The notes beneath the pieces were generated by a model. It saw nothing but the letters and a program-made list of their open reading frames with translations, did not search any database and had not been told where the DNA came from. Below are positions 27,588 to 37,248 of a stretch of 64,000 bases of DNA, one piece after another. How positions within the stretch are numbered: position 1 is the stretch's first letter; each line of letters starts with the position of its first letter. Source of the DNA: Roseibium aestuarii (lineage in GTDB: Bacteria; Pseudomonadota; Alphaproteobacteria; Rhizobiales; Stappiaceae); contig NZ_VORA01000002.1 in the NCBI RefSeq assembly GCF_008477545.1, forward strand, positions 372,001 through 436,000, in the 5' to 3' direction. The position numbers and the translations under genes are program-made.

Positions 27588-28682
27588 ATGGATCGTCGCT
27601 CCTTCCTCAAGTCCGCCACCCTGGGCGCCGGCGCTGCCGGTGCGACCACCCTGGCGGCTCCGGCCCTTGCTGCCGACACCATCAACTGGCGCATGGTCAC
27701 CACCTGGCCCAAGAACTTCCCCGGTCTGGGTGTCGGCGCCCAGCGCCTGGCCGACCGCATCACCCGCATGTCCGACGGCCGCCTGACCATCCAGGTCTAT
27801 TCCGCCGGCGAACTGGTTCCGGCCCTCCAGTCCCTGGACGCGGTCATCGACGGCTCCGCCGAGATGTGCCACTCCGCCTCCTACTACTGGCAGAACAAGT
27901 CCCAGGCCCTGAACTTCTTCACCGGCGTGCCCTTCGGCATGACCCACCGGGAAATCTCCACCTGGGTGAACAACCTGGGCGGTCAGGCAATCTGGGACGA
28001 GGTCTACGACCAGTTCGGCCTGCAGGGCTTCATCTCCGGCAACACCGCAAACCAGGCCGGCGGCTGGTTCCGTGAGGAACTGACCGGTCTCGACAGCCTG
28101 AAGGGCCTGCGCTTCCGCACCCCGGGTCTCGGCGGCAAGGTCTGGGAAAAGCTGGGCGTCACCGTCACCAACATCGCCGGCGGCGAAATCTTCCAGGCCC
28201 TCCAGTCCGGCGCCCTCGATGCAGCCGAATTCGTGAGCCCCTATAACGATCTGGCTCTCGGCTTCTACCAGGTTGCCAAGAACCTCTACATCTCGTCCTT
28301 CAACGAACCGGGCATGGCAACCGAGCTGGTCGTCGACAAGGCCAAGTTCGCGGCTCTGCCGGCCGACCTGCAGGAGATCGTCAAGACCGCCTGCCAGGCC
28401 GAAAGCGACCAGATGGGCAACGACTTCTTCGCCAATGACCCGCGCGCCCTGCAGACCCTGGTCAACGACCACGGCGTCCAGGTTCGCGAGTTCCCGGAAG
28501 AGATCAAGAAGGCCGCTGCCGAAGCTGCCCTCGAGATCCACGAGGAAATCCTCAACTCCAGCGACCCGCTGACCAAGAAGACCGCAGAGAGCTTCCGCGA
28601 TGCCCTGCGCCTGGTGCGCACCCGCACCGAGGGCAACGAAGGGTCCTACATCCAGACCCGCAAGCAGTATTTCCAGCTCTGA
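27588..28682 (+). CDS. TRAP transporter substrate-binding protein, Tat-exported (copy 1)
   Basis: The 364-residue protein begins MDRRSFLKSATLG, a twin-arginine signal ending in APALAA near residue 28, so it is exported folded to the periplasm. The mature protein (INWRMVTTWPKNFPGLGVGAQRLADRI split across strands, then IQVYSAGELVP and GLRFRTPGLGGKVWEKLG) is of the DctP type close to TakP-like 2-oxo acid binders; the arginine in LRFRTPG is the usual carboxylate ligand. The substrate is most likely an organic acid. It has its own terminator and is followed by a paralogue of identical length. Confidence 0.92.
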   Translation: MDRRSFLKSATLGAGAAGATTLAAPALAADTINWRMVTTWPKNFPGLGVGAQRLADRITRMSDGRLTIQVYSAGELVPALQSLDAVIDGSAEMCHSASYYWQNKSQALNFFTGVPFGMTHREISTWVNNLGGQAIWDEVYDQFGLQGFISGNTANQAGGWFREELTGLDSLKGLRFRTPGLGGKVWEKLGVTVTNIAGGEIFQALQSGALDAAEFVSPYNDLALGFYQVAKNLYISSFNEPGMATELVVDKAKFAALPADLQEIVKTACQAESDQMGNDFFANDPRALQTLVNDHGVQVREFPEEIKKAAAEAALEIHEEILNSSDPLTKKTAESFRDALRLVRTRTEGNEGSYIQTRKQYFQL

Positions 28683-28713
28683 GCCCTGCGCTCGGTCAGC
28701 TCTGCAACGAAGG

Positions 28714-28745
28714 AAAAGGCCCGGGACAATCGTCCCGGGCCTTTT
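28714..28745 (+). terminator. Terminator after dctP-like copy 1
   Basis: AAAAGGCCCGGGAC and GTCCCGGGCCTTTT pair around AATC, with T-run inside the 3' arm. Confidence 0.93.
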
Positions 28746-28908
28746 GCCTTTCGAGCCTTGGCGCCGGAGGAATGCGCCCTGACGCGACACCTCACGGGAG
28801 ATGGTTCGCCGTCACAGGTTTACACCGCGCCAACCACATGATTTCCTTCATCTCCCGACCCCGCCAAGGGGCTCGGGTCTCTTTCCCTTTCCAGCTGGAT
28901 TGTCAGTC

Positions 28909-30003
28909 ATGAATCGACGTCGCTTCCTCAAGTCCGCAACTCTTGCCACGGGCTCTGCCGGTCTCACCTCCCTGGCGGCACCGGCGCTGGCCCAGAACAA
29001 GCTGACCTGGCGGATGGTGACGTGCTGGCCCAAGAGCTTTCCCGGCATCGGCGCCAGTGCCGAGCGTCTGGCCCAGCGCATCACCCGCGCCTCGGCCGGT
29101 CGCCTGACCATTCAGGTCTATTCTGCCGGCGAGCTCGTGCCGCCCTTCCAGGCGCTGGATGCGGTGATCGACGGGGCGGCCGAGATGTGCCACTCCTCGT
29201 CCTATTACTGGCAGAACAAGTCCGTGGCGCTGAACTTCTTCGCCGGCCTGCCCTATGGCATGACCATGCGCGAACAGTCGGCCTGGATCCACGAGCTGGA
29301 CGGTCAGGCCCTGTGGGACGAGATCTACGCCCCCTTCGGCGTTCAGGCGTTTCTCTGCGGCAATTCCGGCAACCAGGCAGGCGGCTGGTTCCGCAAGGAG
29401 CTGACCGGGCTCGACAGTGTCAAGGGCCTGCGCTTCCGCACCCCCGGCTTCGGCGGGCGGATCTGGGAAAAGCTCGGCGCCACCGTCACCAACGTGCCAC
29501 CGGGCGAGATCTATCCCGCCCTTCAGTCCGGCACCCTTGATGCCGCCGAGTTTGCAGGTCCCTTCAACGACCTCGCCCTCGGCTTCTATCAGGCAGCCTC
29601 CTATCTCTACCTCTCCTCCTTCAACGAGCCGGCGCAGGGCGTCGAACTCGTCGTCAGCAAGGAGAAGTTCCAGGCCCTGCCCGAGGACCTGCAGCAGATC
29701 GTCAGGGATGCCTGCCAGGCGGAAACAGATCAGATGACGAACTCCTATTTCGCCAATGATCCACGCGCCCTGAAGACCCTGGTCGATCAGCACGGGGTTC
29801 AGGTGCGTGACTTCCCCGAGGACATCAAGCAGGCAGGGGCTGCGGCGGCTCAGGAGATCTATGCCGAGCTTCTCGCATCGGAAGACGCCCTGACCCGGCG
29901 CACCGCCGAAAGCTTCGTCGACGCCATGCGCCTGCTGCGCGGCCGCTCGGAAAGCAACGAAGGCCTCTACATCCAGACCCGCGCGAAATACTTCACGCTC
30001 TGA
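28909..30003 (+). CDS. TRAP transporter substrate-binding protein, Tat-exported (copy 2)
   Basis: From ATG 28909 the protein has 364 residues, the same as the preceding gene, and the two align without visible gaps (LTWRMVTCWPKSFPGIGASAERLAQRI here). The Tat signal is MNRRRFLKSATL. The conserved arginine (LRFRTPGFGGRIW) is kept, while differences fall around the ligand pocket, for example HSSSYYWQNKSVALNFF against HSASYYWQNKSQALNFF and the NVPPGEIYPAL loop. A related but perhaps different organic acid is therefore likely. It converges on dctQM and ends in a terminator of the same wording as copy 1. Confidence 0.92.
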   Translation: MNRRRFLKSATLATGSAGLTSLAAPALAQNKLTWRMVTCWPKSFPGIGASAERLAQRITRASAGRLTIQVYSAGELVPPFQALDAVIDGAAEMCHSSSYYWQNKSVALNFFAGLPYGMTMREQSAWIHELDGQALWDEIYAPFGVQAFLCGNSGNQAGGWFRKELTGLDSVKGLRFRTPGFGGRIWEKLGATVTNVPPGEIYPALQSGTLDAAEFAGPFNDLALGFYQAASYLYLSSFNEPAQGVELVVSKEKFQALPEDLQQIVRDACQAETDQMTNSYFANDPRALKTLVDQHGVQVRDFPEDIKQAGAAAAQEIYAELLASEDALTRRTAESFVDAMRLLRGRSESNEGLYIQTRAKYFTL

Positions 30004-30026
30004 GGCGCACGACGAACGAGACCTCC

Positions 30027-30056
30027 AAGGCCCGGGTCCACGCCCGGGCCTTTCGT
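30027..30056 (+). terminator. Terminator after dctP-like copy 2
   Basis: AAGGCCCGGG and CCCGGGCCTT pair around TCCACG, followed by TCGTTT. Confidence 0.85.
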
Positions 30057-30143
30057 TTGTGAGGGTCTCTGCGCGCGTCAGACGGTCCGCGCCGTCGCGT
30101 GAGGAACAAACGGATCAGAGGGAAACTCAGCCGCCCCTCCAAC

Positions 30144-30176
30144 GAAAAAGGCCCGGGCAAATGCCCGGGCCTTTTC
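30144..30176. terminator. Bidirectional terminator between dctP copy 2 and dctM
   Basis: GAAAAAGGCCCGGGC and GCCCGGGCCTTTTC pair around AAAT; T-runs appear on both strands. It lies 26 bp from the dctM stop. Confidence 0.9.
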
Positions 30177-30201
30177 ATGTCTTGGGATCGATCCGCCTTG
30201 A

Positions 30202-31587
30202 TCAGAGGATCTTCGGCAACCAGGTGACGATTTCCGGCACCAGGAACAGGATCGCCATGCCAAGGATCTGCAGCAGCACGAAGGGAATCGCACCCTTGTA
30301 GATCGCCGCGGTCGACATGGAAGCCGGAGCCACACCGCGCAGATAGAAGAGCGCGAAGCCGAAAGGCGGGGTCAGGAACGACGTCTGCAGGTTCACGCCC
30401 ACCAGCACCCCGAGCCAGACCGGATCCACGTCCATCGCCAGCAGGATCGGCGCGGTGATCGGCAGCACGATGAAGATGATCTCGAACGTGTCCAGGATGA
30501 AGCCGAGCAGGAACATGATCGCCATGACCAGCACCAGCGCCATCAGCTGGCCACCCGGCAGGTTGGTCAGGAACTCATGCACCAGCGCCTCGCCGCCCAG
30601 CATGCGGAAGACGACGGAGAAGACCGCGGCACCGAACAGGATCACGAAGACCATGGAGGTGATCGTCGCCGTGGCGATCATGGTCTCCCGCAGGATCTTG
30701 TAGCTCAGGCGGCCGCGCAGGGTGGCCAGAACCATGGCACCGACCGCTCCCACGGAGGAGGCTTCGGTGGGCGTGGCAATGCCGCCCAGGATGGAGCCGA
30801 GCACGGCCAGGATCAGGGCGAGCGGCGGCAGCAGGGCGAAGACGACCTCGCGGGCGAGACCCTTCTTCTCTTCTGCCGGCACCGGGGTCGCCGGGCAGGA
30901 GGCCGGATCGGTGATCGCCTTGAAGATCACATAGGCCGCATAGAGCAGGACCAGCATCAGACCCGGCAGCATGGCGCCGGTGAAGAGATCCCCGACCGAG
31001 ACCGGGGACGGGGCGAAGTTGCCCTTCTCCATCTGCACCTGCGCATTGATGGACGACAGCATGTCGCCCATGAAGATGAGCACGGTGGAGGGCGGAATGA
31101 TCTGGCCGAGCGTGCCGGAGGCGCAGATGACGCCGGACGCCAGCTTGGGGTCATAGCCCGCACGCAGCATCGCCGGCAGGGAGATCAGGCCCATGGTGAC
31201 GACGGTCGCGCCGATGACGCCGGTCGAGGCCGCCAGAAGCGCCCCCACGACGATGACCGAAAGCCCCAGGCCGCCGCGCAGGTTGCCGAAGAGCTTGCCC
31301 ATGGTCATGAGCAGCTGCTCGGCGATCTTGGAGCGCTCGAGCATCACGCCCATGAAGATGAAGAGCGGCACGGCGACCAGCACTTCATTGGTCATGTAGC
31401 CGATGTAGCGATTGGGCAGGGAGCCCAGGTTGGACGGGTCGAAGACACCGAGCCACATGCCCACCAGGCCGAAGAGCAGCGAGACGCCCGAGAGGGTAAA
31501 GGCCACGGGGAAGCCCAGCAGCAGGAAGCCGATGATGCCGAAGAACATGAGACCCGACAGGATCTCGCCGATGACGATGGGTTCCAT
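30202..31587 (-). CDS. dctM: TRAP transporter large permease (DctM)
   Basis: The 461-residue protein has about twelve hydrophobic segments and the DctM features MGVMLERSKIAEQLL, STGVIGATVVTMGLISLPAML with the conserved GATV, GTLGQIIPPSTVLI and FLLGFILDTFEIIFIVLPI. It is the Na+-coupled transport subunit of a TRAP system in the inner membrane. Its start overlaps the dctQ stop by one base (TGATG). It probably works with one or both DctP-like proteins encoded by the convergent genes. Confidence 0.95.
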   Translation of the reverse strand: MEPIVIGEILSGLMFFGIIGFLLLGFPVAFTLSGVSLLFGLVGMWLGVFDPSNLGSLPNRYIGYMTNEVLVAVPLFIFMGVMLERSKIAEQLLMTMGKLFGNLRGGLGLSVIVVGALLAASTGVIGATVVTMGLISLPAMLRAGYDPKLASGVICASGTLGQIIPPSTVLIFMGDMLSSINAQVQMEKGNFAPSPVSVGDLFTGAMLPGLMLVLLYAAYVIFKAITDPASCPATPVPAEEKKGLAREVVFALLPPLALILAVLGSILGGIATPTEASSVGAVGAMVLATLRGRLSYKILRETMIATATITSMVFVILFGAAVFSVVFRMLGGEALVHEFLTNLPGGQLMALVLVMAIMFLLGFILDTFEIIFIVLPITAPILLAMDVDPVWLGVLVGVNLQTSFLTPPFGFALFYLRGVAPASMSTAAIYKGAIPFVLLQILGMAILFLVPEIVTWLPKIL

Positions 31588-32156
31588 CAGACTGCAGCCT
31601 CGTGGGTTTCATCCTGGGTCTTGTAGGCGAAGCTGGCGGGCACCATATCGGCGCGGCCGCTCAGCACCAGGATCGAGCGGGCGATCATGGCCAGGCCCTG
31701 CAGGGCAATGAGCACGGCAAAGGCGATGATGAAGCTCTTCAGGATGAAGAGACCCGGCATGCCGCCGACATTGGCCGAGGCTTCCGTGTAGCGCCAGGAG
31801 CGCTGGACGAAGGCGCTCGAATAGACGATGAGAACGCCGGTGAAGGGCAGCAGGAAGAGGATCGCGCCGATGAGATCGGCCAGCGCCTTCCGGCCCATGC
31901 TGGCGTGCCGGTAGAACATGTCGACCCGCACATGGTCGTCGCGCAGCAGGGCAAAGCCCGCCACGGCGGTGAACATGGCGCCGTTCAGCCAGATGTAGAG
32001 ATCCTGCATCCAGACGAAGCTGGTCGCGAAGACATAGCGCAGCGTGACGACGGCAAAGCAGACCAGAACGATGGCCAGCGCCAGCCAGGAAAACACCCGG
32101 CCTATAAAAGAATTCAATCCGCTGACACAGCGGATCAGGTGAGCAAGCAGCTTCAT
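31587..32156 (-). CDS. dctQ: TRAP transporter small permease (DctQ)
   Basis: From ATG 32156 (GAAGGA upstream) the protein has 189 residues and four hydrophobic segments. FVWMQDLYIWLNGAMFTAVAG and DDHVRVDMFYR are the DctQ signatures near the second and third helices. It pairs with DctM; in TRAP systems the small subunit supports folding and docking of the binding protein. The frame is open to 32423 but the added sequence is not membrane-like. Confidence 0.93.
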   Translation of the reverse strand: MKLLAHLIRCVSGLNSFIGRVFSWLALAIVLVCFAVVTLRYVFATSFVWMQDLYIWLNGAMFTAVAGFALLRDDHVRVDMFYRHASMGRKALADLIGAILFLLPFTGVLIVYSSAFVQRSWRYTEASANVGGMPGLFILKSFIIAFAVLIALQGLAMIARSILVLSGRADMVPASFAYKTQDETHEAAV

Positions 32157-32595
32157 GGCAAGTCCTTCGGGGGAAGTGCGTCCGTGATCCCTTGCGGGGA
32201 AGTCCTCGTCGGCGTCGGGCCCCAGACGGGCCCGACCGCGCACAGGACCGGTCGCGCATCGTTTGGCATGAACGGCACCGCACGGGCAAGAAAAAAGGCC
32301 GAAAACCGCCGAAAAACGCAATTTTCTTGCGCATAGCTTCGCCCTCTGCCCTGCCTTGGCTGCGGGGCTTCCGTCTCCCGCCGTGAGAAGCCGTAGCGGC
32401 AGCAGCACCTGCGGGCCGGTCACGCGCAGGGACAGAAGGCCCCTTCGCCGACAACACCGTCATGGGAACGGTGAGAAGAGCCGAACAGCCGTGGAAAGAG
32501 CTTGATCCAAAGCGCTTTGAGACTTATGGCAAGAGGGGTTGGCGATCATTTGCGCAGGGGCGCATCCGCCTTTTCGACGTTTCAGGAGATGTGCC
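32157..32595. other. Intergenic region between dctQ and the beta-glucosidase gene
   Basis: No gene is supported. The stretch around 32285-32330 is A-rich on this strand (GAAAAAACGCAATTTTC-like), and may hold promoters for the two divergent units. Confidence 0.4.
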
Positions 32596-33978
32596 GTGGC
32601 CGCGCAGACAGATCTCGCCAGCAAATTCCCCAGCGACTTTTTCTTCGGGGTGGCGACTGCCGCCTATCAGATCGAGGGCGCGGCCCGCGAGGATGGGCGC
32701 GGCCCCTCCATCTGGGACGCCTTCTCCCGCATGCCCGGTCGCGTGCACGGCGGCGACACCGGCGACGTGGCCTGCGACCACTATCATCGCTGGGAAGAGG
32801 ATCTCGACCTGATCGTCTCGCTCGGCGTGACGGCCTACCGGTTCTCCATCGCATGGCCCCGCATCCTGCCCAACGGTCGCGGCGCGATCAACGAGGCCGG
32901 TCTTGCCTTCTATGACCGGCTGCTGGACGGACTGGCGGCTCGCGGCATCGAAGCCTTCCCCACGCTCTATCACTGGGATCTGCCGCTGATGCTGGCCGGG
33001 GACGGAGGCTGGACCGCCCGCTCCACGGCGGATGCCTTTGCCGATTATGCCGCTCTGGTCGTCCGCCGCCTTGGCGACCGCTTCACCGCACTTGCCACCA
33101 TCAACGAGCCCTGGTGCGTCTGCCATCTGAGCCATCTTTACGGCATCCATGCGCCCGGCGAAAAGAACTTCGACGCCTTCGCCGCTGCCGTGCACGTGCT
33201 GAACCTCGCCCATGGCAAGGCCGTCCAGGCCGCCCGGGCGGAGCGGGCCGATCTGCCGCTTGGCACGGTCCTCAACCTGCATTCGGTCTATCCGAAGAGC
33301 AACACCCCCTCGGACCGGGCCGCGGCGCTGCGCGCCTTCAAGTTCCACAACGGGCTCTATCTCGATCCGCTCTTCAAGGGCGCCTATGACGAGGAGGTGC
33401 TGGAAGCCTTCGGCGAGAAGCTGAAGATCGAGGACGGCGATCTGGAAATCATTTCCCAGCCCCTCGACTGGTGGGGCCTGAACTACTACACGCCCATGCG
33501 CGTGCGCCATGACCCGGCCAATTCGGCCACCTACCCCCACGCGGAAACGCTCGCCCCGGATCTCACTATGGAGGTGACCGACATCGGCTGGGAGATCGAG
33601 GCCAAGGGCTTGGGCGACCTTATGCGCGACGTCTATGCGGCCTATGATCTGCCGCCGGTCTACATCACGGAGAACGGCGCCTGTTTCAATGACGAGCCCG
33701 TTGATGGCGTGGTCGCCGATGACCGCCGCATTGCCTATCTGGAGAAGCACTTCGAGGTCGTGGCCGATGCAGCCTCCGCCGGCATTCCCCTCAAGGGCTA
33801 TTTCCTCTGGAGCCTGATGGACAATTTCGAATGGGCGGAAGGCTACACCATGCGCTTCGGCATCGTGCATGTGGACTATGCCACCCAGACCCGCACGGTA
33901 AAGGCAAGCGGCGCGTGGTACCGTGACCTCGTCGCGTCGCACCAGGCGGCCGCAGAGGCAACCTCGGCGGACGCTTAA
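32596..33978 (+). CDS. GH1 family beta-glucosidase
   Basis: A 460-residue enzyme from GTG 32596, chosen because AGGAGA lies eight bases before it and family similarity starts right after (FPSDFFFGVATAAYQIEGA). The acid/base glutamate is in TINEPW, the nucleophile glutamate in YITENG, and the sugar-binding WSLMDNFEWAEGY is intact. It hydrolyses beta-linked glucosides or related disaccharides. No signal peptide is seen, so it acts on sugars taken into the cell. No sugar transporter is adjacent. Its TAA overlaps the stop of the convergent MFS gene (TTAA). Confidence 0.94.
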   Translation: MAAQTDLASKFPSDFFFGVATAAYQIEGAAREDGRGPSIWDAFSRMPGRVHGGDTGDVACDHYHRWEEDLDLIVSLGVTAYRFSIAWPRILPNGRGAINEAGLAFYDRLLDGLAARGIEAFPTLYHWDLPLMLAGDGGWTARSTADAFADYAALVVRRLGDRFTALATINEPWCVCHLSHLYGIHAPGEKNFDAFAAAVHVLNLAHGKAVQAARAERADLPLGTVLNLHSVYPKSNTPSDRAAALRAFKFHNGLYLDPLFKGAYDEEVLEAFGEKLKIEDGDLEIISQPLDWWGLNYYTPMRVRHDPANSATYPHAETLAPDLTMEVTDIGWEIEAKGLGDLMRDVYAAYDLPPVYITENGACFNDEPVDGVVADDRRIAYLEKHFEVVADAASAGIPLKGYFLWSLMDNFEWAEGYTMRFGIVHVDYATQTRTVKASGAWYRDLVASHQAAAEATSADA

Positions 33979-35291
33979 GCCCCAGCCCGATCCGTACGGG
34001 GCGCCTTCAGCGGCAGCAGGGCAAAGACCAGCCCCAGCGCGGCACAGAGGCCGGTGAGGACGGAGACCGCGGCCCAGCCCCCATGGATCCAGAACCAGCC
34101 ACCGACAAAGCCCGTCAGGCTGGCGCCCATGTAGTAGAAGAGCAGGTAGAGCGAAGAGGCATGGCCCTTCGCGCCTTGCGCATGAACCCCCACGGCACCG
34201 CTGGCGGCGGCATGGCCGACGAAGAAGCCGATGCTCACCAGCGAGATGCCGGCAATCATCACCACCAGATTGGCCGAAAGGGTCAGCAGCACGCCAAGGC
34301 CCAGCATCGCGAACCCGCTGGCCAGCACCGGACGGCGGCCGACCCGGTCGGTGAAACTGCCCGCCACCGACGACGAGATGGTTCCGAGCCCGTAGGTCAG
34401 GAAGATCATGCTCACCGCCGTGCGACCAAGGTCATAGGGCGCGTCGCTGAGACGGAAGGTGGAGTAGTTGAAGACGGTCGTGAAGACGCTGGTGAGCAGG
34501 AACCCCAGCAGATAGAGCCGGCGCAGCGCCCCGTTCTTCAGGTGGCCGCCCCAGAGCGCCAGATGATGGGAGAGCGAGCTGCGCCGCGGCGTGAAGGCCC
34601 GCGACGGCGGCAGCAGCACGAAGAACAGCACCGCACCGGCCAGACACACCGCCCCCTGCATGAGCATCGCCGTCTGCCAGGACGTGTAGGCACTGACGAT
34701 CCCCATGGCCACGCGCCCGACCATCGCCCCGAAAGCCGTACCGCCGATGTAGATCCCCATCGCCTTGCCCAGCGAACCGTGGTCGATCTCTTCCGCCAGA
34801 TAGGCCATGGCCACGGCCGGGACTCCGCCGAGCACCAGACCTTCCAGCGCCCGGGCCACGAGCAGCCCTTCCCAACCGTCCACGGTCGCCGCCATGAGGT
34901 TGCAGGCCGAGGCCAGCACCATGGAAACGGTCATGAGACCACGCCGGCTAACCCCTTGCGACAGGGCACCGCTGACGAGGATCGACAGGGCCAGGAAACC
35001 GGTCGTCACCGACAGCGCAAGCGACGCGGTTGCCGCATTCACCCCGTAGGTGCCGCGAAAATCAGGCAGCAAGGGCTGGACGCAATAGATCAGGGAGAAG
35101 GTCGCAAAGCCCGCCATGAACATGGCAAGGCCCACCCGGGTGAATTCCCCCGTGCCCCGGCGAATGCCCGCCTGCGCCGCCGCGGGAGCCGAAGCAGTCG
35201 CGCCAATGTCAGTGCCCGCCCCGAGCTTCGCGGCTTCGGGCTGGCTCAGGGGGCGGGAGACCGTGGTCTCGGAGGGGGGAACGGGGCGCAT
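33975..35291 (-). CDS. MFS transporter, YnfM-like
   Basis: The 438-residue protein has twelve hydrophobic segments after a 50-residue N-terminal tail. FTRVGLAMFMAGFATFSLIYCVQPLLPDF, the MFS loop motifs and GHASSLYLLFYYMGASLTGFVGG closely resemble E. coli YnfM, which has been linked to arabinose or drug efflux. An exporter role is the best guess. It is divergent from a LysR regulator like YnfL, the same arrangement as in E. coli, which strengthens the assignment. Confidence 0.9.
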   Translation of the reverse strand: MRPVPPSETTVSRPLSQPEAAKLGAGTDIGATASAPAAAQAGIRRGTGEFTRVGLAMFMAGFATFSLIYCVQPLLPDFRGTYGVNAATASLALSVTTGFLALSILVSGALSQGVSRRGLMTVSMVLASACNLMAATVDGWEGLLVARALEGLVLGGVPAVAMAYLAEEIDHGSLGKAMGIYIGGTAFGAMVGRVAMGIVSAYTSWQTAMLMQGAVCLAGAVLFFVLLPPSRAFTPRRSSLSHHLALWGGHLKNGALRRLYLLGFLLTSVFTTVFNYSTFRLSDAPYDLGRTAVSMIFLTYGLGTISSSVAGSFTDRVGRRPVLASGFAMLGLGVLLTLSANLVVMIAGISLVSIGFFVGHAAASGAVGVHAQGAKGHASSLYLLFYYMGASLTGFVGGWFWIHGGWAAVSVLTGLCAALGLVFALLPLKAPRTDRAGA

Positions 35292-35330
35292 CGGGAGATC
35301 CTTTTCCCGTGAGATAGCGCAAGAGAGATA

Positions 35331-35348
35331 TTCAGTCTAATATATGAA
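35331..35348. promoter_or_regulatory. LysR-type binding site candidate
   Basis: TTCA-N10-TGAA lies in the AT-rich 90-bp interval between the divergent LysR and MFS starts. Symmetry and position suit a LysR box, but the arms are short. Confidence 0.35.
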
Positions 35349-35381
35349 ACTGCTCTTATCCATATGCAAAAGAGATACCTG

Positions 35382-36287
35382 ATGGAGCTGCGGCACATCC
35401 GCTACTTCCTCCGCGTGGCCGAGGAGGGAAGTTTCACCCGCGCCGCCGAGGCGCTCGGCATCGGTCAGCCGCCCCTCAGCCAGCAGATCAAGGCGCTGGA
35501 GCAGGAGATCGGTGCCCGGCTCTTCCGCCGCCTGCCTCATGGCGCGGAGCTGACCGAGGCCGGCCGCATCTTCCACGACCGGGTGCGCTTGCTGCCGGCC
35601 CAGGCGGCAGAGGCGGCAGACCTGGCCCGCCAGGCGGAACGCGGCGAAAGAGGCACCCTGCGCCTCGGGGTGACGGGCACGGGCGCCCTCACCCCGCTCA
35701 TTCCGCGCTGCATCCGCGCCTTCCGCCAGGCCTATCCGGAGGTGGACCTGCGCATCACGGAAGGCAATTCGTCGGTGCTGGCACAGGCCTTGCTGGCCGA
35801 TCAGGTGGATCTGGCGATCCTGCGTCCGTCCGCCGCCGACCGGGAACATCTGACCGAGGAAACCCTGCTGGAAGAGGACCTGATGGCCGCCCTGCCTGCA
35901 GACCATCCGCTGGCGACGAGCAGCGCAGCCCTGCCGCTCGCAGACCTTGCCGCCGATCCCTTCATCGTGACGCCCCGCGACGTGGGCACCAGCCTGCACG
36001 AAACCACCTTGCAGGCCTGCACGGATGCGGGCTTCGTGCCCCTTCTCGGCCTCCCTGCCCCGCAGATCGCCTCGATCCTGTCACTCGTCTCCGCAGGGCT
36101 GGGCGTCTCGCTGGTGCCGGCCTCCATGGCGCGGCTGCAGATGCCGGGGATCGCCTTCCGCCCGCTGGCCGACACACGGCACAAGTCGGCCCTGGCGGTC
36201 GCCTATCGCCGGGCGTCCACCGCCGTGCTTGTGCGCAATTTCGTCCGCACGGCCCGGCGTACAGGCGCTCTGGTGCAGGACGGTTGA
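35382..36287 (+). CDS. LysR-family regulator, YnfL-like
   Basis: From ATG 35382 the regulator has 301 residues; ATG 35364 would add six. The N-terminal helix-turn-helix is MELRHIRYFLRVAEEGSFTRAAEALGIGQPPLSQQIKALE, split over residues 1-40, nearly the wording of E. coli YnfL. The C-terminal ligand-binding domain (about 90-295) is complete. It probably controls the divergent MFS exporter gene with which it shares a short promoter region. Confidence 0.92.
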   Translation: MELRHIRYFLRVAEEGSFTRAAEALGIGQPPLSQQIKALEQEIGARLFRRLPHGAELTEAGRIFHDRVRLLPAQAAEAADLARQAERGERGTLRLGVTGTGALTPLIPRCIRAFRQAYPEVDLRITEGNSSVLAQALLADQVDLAILRPSAADREHLTEETLLEEDLMAALPADHPLATSSAALPLADLAADPFIVTPRDVGTSLHETTLQACTDAGFVPLLGLPAPQIASILSLVSAGLGVSLVPASMARLQMPGIAFRPLADTRHKSALAVAYRRASTAVLVRNFVRTARRTGALVQDG

Positions 36288-36297
36288 GGATCAGGAA

Positions 36298-37209
36298 TCA
36301 GGCGGCGGCTTTGCGCTTCTGTCCCCGCCAAAGCAGGAACAGGCCGGCCGCCACGATGAGACCGCAGCCGGCGATCATCGCCATGTCGAGCCGCTCGTCG
36401 AAGAACAGGATCCCGAGACCGACCCCGAAGAGCAGCCGCGTGTAGCGGAACGGCGTGACGCTCGCTACTTCTCCCGTGCGCATGGCCTTCATCAGCGAGG
36501 AATAGGCGAGCACCCCGGCGGAAATCGCCGCCGCAAAGGCCGCAAGGCTAGTGGCCGTGGGCACGACGAGCGGCTTGCCCTCCCAGAGCGCAAAGGCAAG
36601 CCCCGCGACGACGATGGTGAGGAAGCCGTAGAACCCAAGCACATTGGTGCCGAGCCCGCGCGGGGCCGCACGGCTCGCCAGATCCCGTCCGGCAAAGCCC
36701 AGCATCCCGATCACGGCCAGGATGGAGAGGGGCGAGAAACTGTCAACACCCGGCCGCAGAACGATCAGCACGCCGACCATGCCGATCCCGATCGCCGTCC
36801 ACCGGCGCCAGCCGACCTTTTCTGAAAAGACCAGAGCCGCCCCCATCACCACCACGATGGGCGTGGCCTGAAGGATGGCGGTCGTCGCCGAAAGCGGGGT
36901 CAGCGCCAGCGCCAGCACATAGAAGAGCCGACCGGTGAACTCGAAGATGAAACGCACCAGCATCGGGCGCGACAGCACCAGCGGATCCGCGAGCGTCTGC
37001 CCGGTGGCCCGCGCAAGGCCTGCGAAGGCCAGCACCCCGCCGCCGCCGAAGATCAGCAGCACCTCGCCCACAGGCAGGGTCCCGGCGGTGAGCTTGATGA
37101 ACCCGTCCTCCAGCGCGAAGAGGCCCATGGCCACGATCATGAAGAGACTTCCGACCAGATTGGCACTGGCCGAGGCAAGGGGGCGCCAGGGGCGGGAAAC
37201 TGGGGTCAC
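36298..37209 (-). CDS. EamA/DMT-family transporter
   Basis: The 303-residue membrane protein has about ten hydrophobic helices in two repeats of five, the EamA (RhaT/YdcZ-like) architecture. The end of the first repeat, TPLSATTAILQATPIVVVMGAALVFSEKVGWRRW, is typical, as is PFRYTRLLFGVGLGILFFDERLD in the second. Substrates in this superfamily range over amino acids and nucleosides and cannot be named. It converges on the LysR gene with a 10-bp gap. Confidence 0.9.
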   Translation of the reverse strand: MTPVSRPWRPLASASANLVGSLFMIVAMGLFALEDGFIKLTAGTLPVGEVLLIFGGGGVLAFAGLARATGQTLADPLVLSRPMLVRFIFEFTGRLFYVLALALTPLSATTAILQATPIVVVMGAALVFSEKVGWRRWTAIGIGMVGVLIVLRPGVDSFSPLSILAVIGMLGFAGRDLASRAAPRGLGTNVLGFYGFLTIVVAGLAFALWEGKPLVVPTATSLAAFAAAISAGVLAYSSLMKAMRTGEVASVTPFRYTRLLFGVGLGILFFDERLDMAMIAGCGLIVAAGLFLLWRGQKRKAAA

Positions 37210-37248
37210 ACGAGGGCCTGCGTCGCAAGAGGACTGGAGGCGCGAGGC

